This document shows positions 9,447 to 23,000 of a stretch of 64,000 nt of DNA, piece after piece. The notes beneath the pieces were generated by a model. The model was not told the DNA's origin, made no database searches, and saw only the letters and a list, made by a program, of their open reading frames with translations. Source of the DNA: Trichostrongylus colubriformis (taxonomy: Eukaryota; Nematoda; Chromadorea; Rhabditida; Trichostrongylidae). Position 1 is the stretch's first letter; each line of letters starts with the position of its first letter. The stretch spans positions 17,767,231 through 17,831,230 of the forward strand of contig OZ022256.1 of the NCBI GenBank assembly GCA_963978905.1, read 5' to 3'. Made by a program: the position numbers and the translations under genes.

Positions 9447-11337
9447 ATGCCGGCGAAGGAAGATACATGGGCCTTCCAGGTGAGAACGACCACTGAATCT
9501 TCATGGTATCTTCATGTATCAGTACCGTTTCAGCCCATTGGCGCTCCCTTTCCCGACAATCCTGTTCGTGTACCGGGCCAGCAGAATATGTACGTAGCAC
9601 TGTGGTACAAACATGGAAAGCCAATCCATGGCCGAGCGTGGAACGACAACGGTGGCGTGCAGTGCTCATTCCCTTTCAATAAGGTGGAGCTGTGCGGTGC
9701 TCAAGCTCTGGGTGGCCTCATTCAAATACTCACTTACAAGGGAGACTTCAACTCCCTAGGTTATTGGTGAGTACAGCCAAGCGCGCAATTCTGAGATAAC
9801 CTCAGAGTGACTTTTAAGGTACGAATGGCTCCCTGTTAAAACTCGCCTTGCTGGCGAGGCACATCGAGAACTCGTTCGGTGCGGTCAGTCCACACCGGTT
9901 ATCGTCAACTGCAAGGACGGTCAGCAGCGAATCGGATATCTCGACCTCAGCACCGAGATTGCCTTAGTAAGCTACAACGGCAAGTCAGAAAGTGTTACTA
10001 CTGGTGCTCAAGATCTACTTGGAGTCTTCCGAAATCTTCGTCCACCCCCTACCGGTGTCAAGATTTACGAGGATCTATGGGCAGATTTGAAGTATGGAGA
10101 CAATTTTCCCTCGAATGTTGTGCCGGTACGTGATTCATCGAAAAGCCATTACATATAAAAAACGAAATTATCATATTAGTATGTTACGATGGGTTAGCCT
10201 AAATGTTCTATTACGTCTGCTACCGACCAGGAAAAGCTGCATAGCTTTTCATGGTCAGTCATATCATAGACGACAACTGATGTTGATATACTTGTAAATT
10301 CACACTATGGATCTTTTACAAGCAAAATCGTTTGAAGTTGCCGATCTGTCCCTCATACCTACATCAGACCAACCTCGCTCTTTATTTGTTCTACTATGTT
10401 TCTATCTGTAGCGTTAGTTGCATGGCAACAGGCTAAGCCATTATAATTGTAACCCCTTTTCCCCCTGTTCGACGTGATATCGAAACTTCGGTTGACAAAG
10501 TAGCTGCCTCTATCTTTTCGGTGCGGGAGTCTAATGTGAGCATGTTTGTCATGGCACTACTAACACCAACATGTCCCGTCCCCCCCCCCGCTCCTGCTTT
10601 ACGGTGAGCTCCGAAGCTACGCTTATGATGATATCCAATATTTATGTGAAGATCGGTTGTTCCGAATGGTGCCACACGTTTTCAGGCTGATAACCGTCAG
10701 TTGAGAACAGAAACCGGTCCAATGAATCAATTCGTCGCACTGTGGTACAAGCACGGGGAGCCAGTGTTTGGCAGAGCCTTCCCAAGCGGAGCAGGCAAGG
10801 TAGTTGTGGCGAATAACGTGGTGGTGTCTTTATCGTCTAACATAATGATTTCTTAGCTCATGGCAATTTTTGGTGCAAATAATCAAGAAAATGCTGGCCC
10901 AGAAATTGGTTCCTTGCAAATGCTTACCGTACCCGAAGCAAGCTGCGTACGTTTCAGTAGCTGCTCTCCTAGCGTTCCTGCTTTCCGCGTCGTGGGTTAG
11001 ACAATGAGATCCGTTGCAGATGGGATTGGAATACCAGTGGCTGCCAAGATCGCAGGCATCTTCGGGTGGATGGGTAATGGTGCATGTAGGAAGTTCTGCA
11101 CCGGTGATTGTCGTTGATGAAAAGAACAACGAATATGTTGGCAATCTGAACACGGCACTGGACAAGGCATCAATCGGTTTTGCTGGAAAGGAGAAGGCGA
11201 GTTCGGCAATTATGGCCACTGAAATAGCAGCTCCTACTCCGGAATACGATTTGAACCCGTTATTTTTGCATTTTCAGATCTATGCTGGCGGTGCATGTGC
11301 CAACTTTAAAGTGTTGCACAAACGAAAAATCAGTTGA
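9447..11337 (+). CDS. DM9-like two-unit repeat protein, 382 aa
   Basis: Exons are 9447-9766, 9819-10125, 10686-10799, 10857-10946 and 11020-11337. All introns are GT-AG (52, 560, 57 and 73 bp) and phases agree throughout (1149 nt including the stop). Two homologous units are visible. Unit 1 has [18 protein letters not shown], then [13 protein letters not shown], then [11 protein letters not shown]. Unit 2 has [18 protein letters not shown], then [13 protein letters not shown], then [18 protein letters not shown]. This resembles the DM9/DUF3421-like repeat proteins of invertebrates, some of which are sugar-binding; that activity is not shown here. There is no signal peptide at the N-terminus ([17 protein letters not shown]), so it is probably cytosolic. 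The last 35 codons are less repeat-like, and a small undetected intron near 11240-11278 is possible. Confidence 0.82.
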
Positions 11338-12667
11338 ACTTCTCGTATAAGGACGCTTTCGATACAATTATGTGTATAAATTTTCGCAAGCGTTCGCACT
11401 CTCTTCAAACCACACTGAAAATGAAAATCTCAAACTACAAGCGCAATGTACATGTGAAGAAATATGATCACTGATAAGAGGCAGGAGAGGCCATACATGG
11501 CAACACATTAAAACCACGCCACTGGCGGACGATGGAGCGTTCGCACGCTAGTGATACCTGCCACTGTCGCAGGACATCCTATGAACTCTGCCACTAGTAC
11601 ACAGCCCGATTCGAAGAACCCTTCAGTAGTATTTCGCGGATGCACGAGCGAGCATTATCCTACTATTATTATCGGCTGAATGTCTCTATTGGTGTTTCTG
11701 AAGGTTTGCGTGTGTAGTTTGTGTATTTGACCAGCAATTCATATTTCTCATCGCAGCAAAAGAATATCACATGTGAGTAGGATGTAGTACTGGAGTACAG
11801 ATGGAGGATGACCCGATCTTCTTGAAGCATGTGTCACCATGTGCTGCCCTTCCTATATTGACAATAGAGGTTGACACTCGTATACGTCATGGATGATGGG
11901 AAGAGGACATCATCGATTGATCCCTCATAGATGCTTTGAGGGCGGGAGAAGGACATAAATAGTAGATGATCTAAAGTGATTACAAATGATAGTGACTGAA
12001 AAGAAGTGTTAGAGAGCAAGTGCATCAAATTTGTGAGACCACGCAGTATGAGGGTATGACGTTTGGTCTTATAAGTGCTAACAGTGGGCAGTGTGGCACA
12101 GCCACTTCAGCAGGATGGGGGAAGCAGAACTTATAATAGCTGATGAAGACTGACAAGAGAACTGTAATAACTGAGAGGAACGAAATTCAGTACACCGCTG
12201 ACTGCTGCGGTACGAATAGTACAGCCTAGGTTCTGCACTATTCAGCTAGAGCCTACCCCTTACAACGCAAGTTGACCAAAAATTTTCACCGAAACTCCGC
12301 CTCGGGGGAGGGGGAGAGGGTTATTCGGGGTTCGCCATGAATATGACGTTTATTTCTGACGTTGACGGTAATTTGGTGAAATCGCGCCATGTGAAAAAAC
12401 CCAATCGGTGAAAGTTGCTGCAATAGCTATTTCTCACCAGTTTCGTTTAAAATTATTATCTGGGGGCTATTCAGAATGATGATCACGGATATGGCATTGG
12501 CCTTCAGCGCGGGGCCGCTTGGCTCAATACTGCGCCAGTAATGTTCATTTTGGCTGCAGTGCTTTTAAAGCCGTTGGGCTCATCTTCCTGCTGTCGTCTT
12601 TCATCAAATCGCGGATACCGAGGTTATATGGCAACGTTCCCGGTTTACTGGTCAGTGAGTTTACTCC
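11338..12667. other. no gene recognised
   Basis: This is the 3' flank of the DM9-like gene and the intergenic DNA that follows. No canonical AATAAA is seen close to the stop. Scattered short frames (for example 11834-12028 on -) have no recognisable motifs. Confidence 0.5.
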
Positions 12668-13073
12668 TTAAAGGAATCGTCCACGGAAAATGAGTTTTTC
12701 TGTTAGCCATATATTTATGTTGTATTTGCCTAGTAAGGGCCGCATGCAAAGTTCCACGCGAAAAAGTGAGAATGGCTGAGATACAGCCCCCAATTTCGGG
12801 CCAGGTGGGCGGAGCCTCCGAGTAAAAGCCCGTACCGTCGTCCGCCGTGGTTGGGAACGGAGAGGGGGACTGTTGCGTCTCCGACTGCGTCGGACGACGG
12901 GACGGGGCTTTCACTCGGAGGCTCCGCCCACCTGGCCCGGAATTGGGGGGCTGTATCTCAAACGAACTCTCACTTTTTTTGCCTGAAACTTAGCATGCGG
13001 CCCTTACTAGGCAAATACAACATAAATATATGGCTAACAGAAAAACTCATTTTCCGTGGACGATTCTTTTAAA
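12668..13073. repeat. foldback MITE, family H copy 1 (406 bp)
   Basis: Nearly the whole element is an inverted repeat. The left end reads ttaaaggaatcgtccacgg and the right end ccgtggacgattcttttaa. Arms of about 165 bp share atatttatgttgtatttgcc and ggtgggcggagcctcc. The loop is GC-rich (ccgtcgtccgccgtgg). Three other loci of this family occur at 21382, 62675 and 63549. Confidence 0.9.
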
Positions 13074-13278
13074 TCAATAAGTTGAGGCATGTAAGGGGGC
13101 GCTGACGCAGCTTCAATGTCTCCTATCTCTTTCATATCCCTCTACCCCACACATATTCCATTCTTATATTCGTGTAATGACTCAGCTGACGTTTATCTGC
13201 CTATTGTTGAATTGCTCAAAACCACTTTTTGCTCGTTTAATTATTCAAGTTTGAGAATGTGGTAAATTGGGGTGTGTA

Positions 13279-13490
13279 CCCTTATGTCAGGATTTCGCAC
13301 GACGACGAGCGGCGTGCGAGCTATGTGCTTCGCGGTAGTTGGAACTTAGAATGATTACGAGTTACTAGTGGTAGGGGCGCGATACGCACTTGACTTGTAA
13401 TCCATTCGGGACCCGACGACATGGTGCCTTTAGCTCACCCGCATTGTTTCGCTCGCGGCATGCCGCGGTGCGAAATCCTGACATAAGGGG
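13279..13490. mobile_element. small MITE with TA flanks (212 bp)
   Basis: Inverted ends: cccttatgtcaggatttcgc left, and the same sequence with one extra C on the other strand at the right. TA is present on both sides (13277-13278 and 13491-13492). There is no coding content. Confidence 0.75.
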
Positions 13491-15940
13491 TAAACACACG
13501 GTAAATGGTGTGGCTGGTCAACTGGTTCGTGACAGTGAATGAACCTCAGTGTACAATCGCGTGGCATACTCGTACACATCTGATACTATCCTACAATCAT
13601 GGTCTCACACATTTAATGTCAAATTCATGTTCAGCACCTGATATGACCCCCTGAACTAAATTTGAGCGATTTTGTTCAAAGCGAGTTGTTACACCAAGTT
13701 AGCGCCAGTGTTAGAAATAGATGTCACATTCATATAACCCCCTGGGCAATAATTCAGCAAAAAATTTTTTGAGCATTTCGTTTTCTGTGCTTGGGGTACT
13801 GCCTGATGAATAGTACCCATGTTTTGAATGAACAGCGGGTTGACAAATGTGGTTCGTTCCTGATACGGTAGTATCATCTTACGATGGATATCGGCCGTTT
13901 TATCATGTATACTTTTGATAAGTGGTACATGTGATACTAATCAAGTAAAAGACTCATAAACAACTGAATTGACAACCACCAACAAAGCTTGACCAATAAT
14001 TGTAGGTGGTCGTCAAGTGAACCTACTTCATTCTGTCATATCAGTAGCAACGGAATGTTTCTAATGCTCTGAAGAATGATAGATATTTCTAGAGATACCA
14101 GTTGGCTATTTTTCAGTACGGCGCTTCTCGTACGATATGGGCTTCTTCGATATTACTCGGTCAGTGTCGACCATTTTTACTAGCCAAGATATACCGTATC
14201 ATTCGTGCAGTACTGTGTTTAACTGTGAAGCTTGACTTGTTGAGTGATATTGCAATGAGGAAAAATCTTCCGAGCAAATGACAGGCAAAATGATGCTTGA
14301 AAAGGATAACTGCTCAGTAGACAAGAAAAAAAGGTCCTTATTTCATCCTGGGGCACAGGCACACACAGAGGTCTCCAGTAATGTCCTTCCCCATTGCCCA
14401 TTGCGGAGTTAACCTTTTTTTACTAAATTGCTCACTCCCCTACTTGCCTTGTCTGTGAATATGATGCATGAATACTAAAAGTAACGAAATTGTAGCCGTG
14501 CTACTGCCGACCTTAATTAAGTTGCAAGTAGACTTTCACTACAACTTTTGAAGCCGTCCTATGAAAGTTGTAGTTCCAGTAATGAGTGGAACAATTGTCG
14601 TTTCCTTCAAGAGACAGAAGGAAACTTACGAACTTTTTTGGCAGCCCTCTGGGAAGAGTAGTTAGCCACTGATTGTGAGAACGAACAAATGCCGTCACGC
14701 CCTCCAATCAATTAACTGTCAAAATGCGCACCCACAGGACAAAGTTTGACGATAGCAATGGAACGCACTAGAACATATGTCCTTTGATTTCTAGAATGTA
14801 GCCTTGTCTCAGTTCAAAGAGCAAAGATTTCGATGGCAACATTAAACGGTACAGGCGTACACAGGGCATACCCAAATCGCCACATGTCATGATCGACGGG
14901 GTCTTCCGAGCTATGGCTCTCCATATATTTCTGCAATACATATGATCTCTAAACGTCGCTCACTGGAAGTCTATGTAAGCGTGGCTGTAAGCCACTCTCG
15001 CCAGTAACTCTGTCTCTCGCATGTTCTGAAGCTCAAGTATAATATGGCATTCATTTGTTGTAAAATACAGATAGCCTGGTATCCTTACCCTTCCACTTCT
15101 GCTGATCTACATTAGTTTTGATCATCCGATCTTTGAACAGAATTTATCTAGTAGCTCTTTAATAAGCGCCCAGAAGACTATTCATAGTGGGCAAACGAAA
15201 ATCCCTGTATGTTAAGATACAAAAGGAGCAGGCTTAACCACCTGATCTAAGGCTTCCCAACCCTCCCCCACCTCCATGAGGCCCTGCACTAGCCAACGAT
15301 CATAATAGGACAAAGGTCATCACCCTATCGTGACCTTGCACTAACCTGCGGTCATGTTAAAACTAAGTCAAGTGCGTTTCCGTTCTTCTTTATTGTTTTT
15401 ACTTAGGCTAATTTGCAAGTGGTTTTGCCCTGCACCGAAGTACTGGTTTGTTCGGCACCTTCATAAGATCCCAACCCAGTCTCAGTCTAGTGTTTTGCCG
15501 TAGAACGAAGTAACTCGTTGGCTGAGTTCCACGTAGAACCACTTAATCCTCAGTACCCGAAGTCGAATGGTCGTATTGCTTCTGTGTTATCTCCGTATTG
15601 TCCTTTATCACATAGAAAGCTTCTGCTCACTGATTTAATAAGGGATGTACATCTCATAGTTTCGTTGAGGGCTCTACAGCAATATTTTTATCATGTCATT
15701 GATCATGAGTAAGTTAAGATTTGTCGTCTGAGGACCAGTCCAGGTAATTTGAGAATTAACTGTCTACCTTTTATCCCTATCGATAGCAAGGATATCGAAG
15801 CTGTCACCACCTCATGAGAAGGGTCTTATATTTTCACATATTCACTCGGTAGTCTTGTTATCTTGTCTTGCTGCTCCTCTTCGTGTTGGAGACTGCTCAT
15901 GGCATTTTTGCGCCACATTCTGCATTCTGCAGTGCTTTCC
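13491..15940. other. no gene recognised
   Basis: AT-rich intergenic sequence with only short frames on either strand. No repeats, splice-bounded exons or known motifs were found by eye. Confidence 0.45.
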
Positions 15941-15987
15941 AGATAAGAGCCTTGATAAGATATTAAGATAAGACTATTTCGATAAGA
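15941..15987 (+). promoter_or_regulatory. cluster of four GATAAGA sites
   Basis: agataaga (15941), tgataaga (15953), agataaga (15966) and cgataaga (15980) lie within 47 bp, all in one orientation. They are about 1.1 kb upstream of the desaturase start at 17082. TGATAAGA is the core bound by intestinal GATA factors in C. elegans, and fat-6 and fat-7 are intestinal genes there. That this cluster drives the gene is inference. Confidence 0.5.
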
Positions 15988-17081
15988 TAATATTGGAAGG
16001 ACAAAGGGAGTCATTCGTTCACAGAGTTCCCACAGCGTTCCTGCTCGAAACCATTCATCCAAATGTCTACTGCTGCAATCACTATTCTATTTACTTCATG
16101 TTCTATTTCCACAATGATGTGAGGAAGACGTATGCTGTTTGATGATTTCCTTCTGCCGAATTTAAACGTTCTCTAATGATTATAGATATTTCAATATCCA
16201 GTGCCGCCATATTTTAGAAGCAGGGTGAAGTGCAGGGCTTATCGAAGGTGGATTCCATTTCAGGATGTTCTAGTCAATGGCAAATGGGCGATGGCGCTTT
16301 TTCTAGGAAGTGTGTTGTCATAACTTCAGATCAAAGACGAAAAGAAAAATCGGGAGAGGGATCATGTGAAAATGCGGGAGAGCACCCAAGAAGCCACTAA
16401 GAGCTTCCAGATGGGTTCGTACTGCAGTGGTCACTGTACTCGATATGTTGCCGGTTGCCCTTGTAAGCCCACTGCTACTAGTGTTCTGCAGAGCAACCTT
16501 ACAATGAACACAATCGCCTGCTTTCGTCACAGCCGAAAGCGGTTCTGGCCCCCCATTCTTAGCCACACCTGCGATAGCTTCCAGAATTTTGTGGCTGAAA
16601 TCGGTGGAAGGGTGCATCACGATGATCTACCTTCCCGCTGAACAGCTGAGGCCCTCCATGTGAAGTAATCGAATTCGGCAATGAAAGCTTGCTTCTCCGA
16701 CAGTCCTTCTTCTCTTCTTCACATGATCTGCTTGCTCTTTTCCCAACAAAAGCATTTTTCCACGATCACGTGAGGGCGGAGCGCATGAGCGGAGCTGGTG
16801 ATTAAAGGCAACATGCCGACCTTTTGTTCACTTAGGAAAGAATGTCTCTCCGTGACTCTCTGTCTTTCCTTAGCTAGCTTCAGATTTCCCAAACACTTCT
16901 GCTTCTACTTTCTTTCCAACCCTAATTGACAGTTCTAAGACTACAGCCAATGTTTCAACATTTTTGATCAGTTCTTTTCAGTCGTTTACTCTCATCGCGC
17001 ATCCATCGCTATGCATAACTCCATGTCCATTTGAAGCTTACCCCTGAATAATGCCATAAAATGAAACGCGTTATTTAAGTG
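15988..17081. other. upstream region of the desaturase gene
   Basis: It contains a 100-codon minus-strand frame (16318-16620) that I do not recognise and for which no splice context is convincing. Just before the desaturase ATG the sequence ttatttaag could serve as a weak acceptor for a spliced leader. Confidence 0.35.
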
Positions 17082-20000
17082 ATGACAATCGCTACAGCAC
17101 ACTCGAGGAAAGCAAAAGCTGACGAGTTAATTTCTAGCCAGTTCTTGGCCGCCGAACTTGATGAAGTTGAAAAATTGCTCAAAGAGGGAGAAAAGGCAAG
17201 TTTGGGATTCAGTTGCTGGATTTTTTTTTTCATCACGAATGCTTCTGAATAAACTAAGACTGTGATATGGTTAGGTTGGTAATCCTTCTAGCAAATAGCA
17301 ACATATGGTATTTGCATGACTGTGTAGTGTTGGAAATGCCCTCCTCATCCTAGTTGGTGCAACAAAGCTCCAATGTATTACGGCAAGGGAGAAAAAATGA
17401 AATTGCTGGAATTCGAAAAATAAGGGATCGACAGATACCATGTAAATCCGCTATACGTGGTACCTATACAACGCACCACTCGTCCCTCGGAGGTCGGACC
17501 CTGCTAGAGGTTTCGTTCGGCCAGCGTAATGTATCGCTGAATGTACTTTGGCTCGTACAGGTTTCTTTCCCAAAACAACACCCGAACTCTGCTTGGAACG
17601 TTCGTCCAATACATTAAATGCACCTCCCTCTTGAACGACCAGATTGTCCCTTCCTTTCCCTAGTGTTTCCAAACGATTTTACTGGTCCCTTCATGTGAAA
17701 ATGGAGGAAACGCGGTGAGTAGAAGCGTTACACCTTGACTGAGCTTTTGCCCTTTCACAGTTGGTGATATGGGTAAGGGAATGAGGTTGGACAGGAGAAA
17801 TGGCTTGACTTGCCTCGCAATTATTCGTTAAAGTCGATCGTATAAAATATCATCAAAAATAGACTTCACGTGAAGCGGCACAGCACAGGTTCGGTTTTCT
17901 TGCTCCTCTAAACTACTCCGTAATCCCTTGTATCACATTATCACGTGTGATGGTCATTCATATTGTCACTAGATGGGTGCTTCAAAGTGAACCAACCGTT
18001 CGAACAGGTCTCTTGAAACTTTTGTTTTTCCTAATCTTCCGAACTTGTATCGATTCAACGAATCGGATGGTAGCATGAGGAGCTATTCCAACGTTATCAG
18101 CTCGTTTCCGTCACGCGAAAAAACCGCTTCCAGGCGGAACAAAGCTACTAAAATCCTCGGCAAGACGTCAAAGCGGCTGCTATCAAGTGGCTTATCAGAT
18201 TAAAAAAGTTCGGGCTGAACTGTTTTGCACGTCTTCGAAATTTGAGAGGGTGTCATGAGGAAGAGTTCTGGATGAAAATATATTCAGTTTTTAGTTGATG
18301 TGCACTTCGCCTTAGTATCGTGGCTTTTCATTCGGTCAGAATCGCTGAGGTTTGTAGCTTTCTCTACTTCTCCTCTAAGTAATTGGAGCAGCTGTACATG
18401 ACCAGTAAAGGTTCATCGCCACAAAAGATCTGGCATGGACACTCCTACAAAGACCGCTTTTTACATAACGGTCACCCAACATTGCAAAGGTTTCTGCTGA
18501 GCCGCCATATCTACATAATAATCTCCTTACCTCGAGAATTAGATTTCGTGGGATCCACTTTGCTTAAGTGAGCACTTTACTCTGTGGGGGACAATTGAAG
18601 GGTGTGTATTATTAGGACTGAATTTTGGAACGCGACATGCTTTTAAATTAAAGGCACCAGAAGGGGTAAGGAGAAAGTGATAGCTGTTGTAATACATGTT
18701 AGCTGAAAACAGACCTTCCACTCTAAAAAAAGAGATTTGAAGCGAAACTCGCATTGAAAAACGCGGCTTGAGGTGTTATCCTTATTCCGTAGCGCGGCGT
18801 ATCGCTCTGCTGTTCATCAGCCGGGCGAGTTGCCGACGAGGGCGAAACCGCGTTCTCGGCCGGCTGATTTCGGTTCATCGCCCGTCCGCAGTCTAGTCCC
18901 GGATAGTGACGCGAAGGGGCGCGAGAGAGGAGGTGGTTTGGCTTCTTATTCCTTGGTGTTTTCGCCGTTTTATTCCCTTCTTTCTCTACTATTCCATTGC
19001 TGAGCATCCCTTTTTTCAGATTCCACAATCTGCCAAATTACCTCTTACAGTGTCTTCAAAGTTGAACACGGTAATCGCTTCAGGACACAACTACGTACGG
19101 CACCGCAGTTCCCATCGCGTCATCGCGTTGCAAACGATCCCCGCATTACGGAACCTTGTCTTAATCATACACATCGAAGATGACAGCTCACATTTTCAAA
19201 GTTTTTATGTGCAGCCAGAGTCAATTGGCATAAGTTCAATAGAATAGAACTGGAATGCCAAGCTTGATATTTACTATCAGAAAAAATATTAAGTAAAAAC
19301 TTCTACCACGTCAAATAGAACGCTCAAGCGTACCGTTATAAAAGGCACGAAGTACATGTTTCTTGTATCCGAAATTGTTTCGAGCTATATCGCAAGGAAA
19401 CTTCGAGTTTGAAATTTTTCAGATTCCCTACAAAACGGAAATTGTTTGGAGGAATGTGGTTTTGTTTGCTGCGCTACACATCGGAGCACTGATCGGCTTA
19501 TATCAGCTGATTTTCGTCGCCAAATGGTCAACAGTATTCTGGAGTAAGTGCAGTAACAAATCAAGCTCGACGTTCTCTGTGCTCATTTGCCAACCGGTCG
19601 GGCGGTCTGTTTATCAGTCATAAAGAGGATCTCGGAGTGTTTAACCACTCATATAGTAGGTGGAAAGCCAAATAGTCCTGTGATTTCAATTCTGCATGAC
19701 TGAGACACCTACTTCACCCATACGTGATGTGGGCGTGCTAAGGATTTCAGTGATTTCTCCTTGTGACTAACTTGCCAATGGGACGCATGGGCCATAGCTG
19801 CTTACCTGCCCCCGATCGTCCGACGCATCTTCTGCGTCGAACAACTCCTCCACATCACCGAAACCCGCAGATCTTTGTAATTGATAATTACCACAAGAAG
19901 GACCTTGTTAAATGGCCGCTATTTCTCAGCACTTACTGAGAAGTAAGTTACTGAGGAGTAATCATCCAAAATAATTGTTATATAATCAGCCCGGAGTAAC

Positions 20001-23000
20001 AAGAAGTGTTTCCCGCTGTTGAAAATGTAGAGAAGACGAAAAAAGTGAAGAGGAGAAAAACTGCTAAAATCCACATTTAGTTAACCATTTTAACAGAATT
20101 ATGTCTGCAAAAGCTCGTCCGAATCGACGAACGCCGATCTATTTCGAAAATCTGGGGGTTCGACAAAGTGGACGAGCCATCCTTCCTAGAAGAAGCGTCG
20201 AGTGGTCGGCGTTAGGGTGGCAGCGTTAGCCAGACTACTATTATTAAATGCAGTCACTCATTATCGAGACACCCTGAATTCAGTTCAGTCAGATGAGCCT
20301 CTCTATGATGGGCTCGTTTGCCTAAGTACTGCACCTTTGTATAGAGCCTCTTATCAATCTGGTCAACTAAGACTTTCCCTCTAAAGGGCGGGCTAATAGC
20401 TGGCTTCCGTGAGTATAAAAAATATTAGATCACCAACATTTGAGCGGATGTTAAAGGCATCACTGAGGGTGATTTAGTCGATTTCTGAATATGAAAATGG
20501 AGATGCCCACGTAATACCAGAGGAAGAACGGAATGAAAAGACAGACACCCTAATCGAGAGGCTTTTCCCCCTTGATTCTCTTTGCGAAAATTCTCGATTT
20601 TCGTTGGCTGTTGATTTTTGCCGCAGACCACGATGCGAAAGTCGTTACTAGGGTGCTGAGTTATAGGCAAAAGCTTCGGTGTCGGACGGAACTCGAACCC
20701 CCACTCAATGTTTTCCGGGTATATGTGCTAATCCTTGACACTACCGAGCACCCTTTCACCTTAACTCAGCTTCTGAATGGTATATTTACTATAGCATGTC
20801 CGCACTCACACGTATAACATGTAAGCCTGTTGGCCAAAATCGGCATCTAACCGCGAAGCCGAAAGCTTAAGAAAAAAAATAATTTATACAAAAATTACAG
20901 AAATCAAAAACTTCGAAAATCGAGATAACTACTTAGGCTTTCATTCGCAGTTAGATGCCGATTTTAACCAACCGGCTCAACACACTATACGTGGGGGTGC
21001 TGATAAGCTATGGCAAATATACCATCCACAAACTGAGTTAAAGGATGTGATAGGTGTGATTTGGGCCGAAAATGAAAAGATCATCAAATATGAAGGGCAG
21101 CGTACTTAGTAATACGAAAATGGAGAAAAAACGGACTGAAACGATTAAACCTCCAGAAATAAGGCCCCCTCCCGCCGCTTACTCTCGAAAGGGGCGGGTC
21201 GCGCCGAAAAAGGGAGGGGCTTTTGAACAAGTGGTAGCTGTTGAGGAAAACGGCTCTTGTCAAGCCGGAGGCAACCTTCTCATCGGAAATATCGTCATAG
21301 GATTGTCTCCTTGAACCCCTAGCTTTCATTTGCGTGAGCAAGTTTGGGAGTTCTCATTACCCTTGATTACCTCTATCACTGTCTCTGAAGGAATTGTACA
21401 CGATAAAAATGAACTTCTCTGTTACCCATACATTTATTTTGTATTTGCTTGATAAGGGCAGCATGCAAAGTTCCAAGAAAAAAGTGGAGATTCGACTGAA
21501 ACACAGCTTCTAAGATAGCGAACGGGAGGGCGGAACCTCCGTGTAAGTGCTCCGCCCCTTCGCCCGCCGGGTTCGAAGGCGCATAGTGGGAACAATAAGT
21601 TACTAAACAGTCCACCTCCCTATCTCCAACCGTGGCAGACGACGGGGTGGAGCATTACATGCAGCCCCACTCTCCCGTCCGCTACTTTGAGGCTTGAAAC
21701 TTTGCATGCTGCCCTTATTAAGCAAATGCAAAATAAGTACGTGGGTACTAAAGAAAGTTACTTTTTTGTGCACGATTGATTTCACGGTGATATGTGTATC
21801 TTGATTCCATCTCCAAGTAGACGATCCCTTCGACTAAACGAAGTCTGTGCCATTACCGTGGCGCGAGTGTGAGTGCTAGACGCGTAAAGAACCCGTGAAT
21901 GAGAAGCCTGTAACTGCTTTAAAACAGCCACGCCCACGCCTGCGGTACTGCAAGCTCGTCGAAGCCAAAGGTCACGAACACTTTTCTCACGGTTTTTGAG
22001 TGTTTTCTTTGGTTCCTTCTTCACTTAATGTTCTTCGGTACCCTCAGAGTGTTTGAGGAGCGAGACGATGCACGGAAATTATCGTGAATTGTGTGTTCAA
22101 AGTGAAAGGGGTCTCGGTAGTGTGATGGATTAGCGTATATGCACTGAAAGCATGGAATGCGGATTCGAGCTTCGTCCGAGACCAAAACTTGTGCCTAGGT
22201 TCAGCACCTTTATGAAAACTTTGCAAAGGTGTTTCCTCGCCTCCTGCATCAATGGGTCGACCCGAAACATGGGAACGTGTCCCACCCCTCTACTGCTGCT
22301 CGGTCATAGCTGCAATATGGAGGTCTGTCGCGACCAAGTCCACCATCATAAAGCCATATTAAGGGATTGAGGCAACCTTCCAACGCGAGCTGAGCCATCT
22401 TTTCTATCGCGTCGATTTGTATAGAAGATTTTTCAAGACAAGCACTCAACCGCGTATACAATTTTGCATCGATGTGATTTGCATGGCAAGTTCCTATAGG
22501 ATTTTTCGAAAGTTCATTCTTTGTCCCCTACATCTAAAAGATCATCAAGAAACAGATACATTCTTAATTTGAAACTCTTGGAGATAACTGTACTTCTACC
22601 CATCATATCTGGCCCATCATTTTCAAAAATTTTAATAGGTCCGTTATCGGGAGCAGTTTCGTTTTCACCAAGACATGTTCACGTAACTAGCTCTGTTAAT
22701 AGGGAATCCTAGATAATGGAGACTATGTAATGCGTTATGGAGAGTTAGCATCAGCTACTGTATGGAAAGAATCTGCACTACTGTTTGTGTCCGTATTTGC
22801 GTATGTGTTTTCTGGCGTTTGAGGTATTCAGTCTTATCGAGAGAGATAGTAAAACGCCATCAACACAAATGGTTCCATTCTAGTCTCTATTCTTATCACG
22901 CGCTTTTGCACGGAATGGTTGCATCACATCAGCGCGAAAATTTGCTACATCATCTATTTTGGCAACCGTCTACTGCAAAGAATTCGGAGCTGAAAACAAG

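Larger units (their letters stand above)
20665..22205. repeat. inverted pair of 100-bp repeats in desaturase intron 2
   Basis: About 20665-20765 (+) matches about 22085-22205 (-). The shared blocks are tgctaatcc and cactaccgag, followed by ccctttcac. The left copy leads into the foldback at 20755-21045. The DNA between the two copies contains a family-H foldback, so the pair may be the edges of a larger, eroded element. Confidence 0.5.

Noticed and set aside
12645..13072. Frames on both strands across the family-H foldback
   Set aside because: They arise from the palindrome being open on both strands; other copies break them.
20680..20710. tRNA B-box-like sequence (aactcgaaccccc)
   Set aside because: No A box or cloverleaf can be formed around it.
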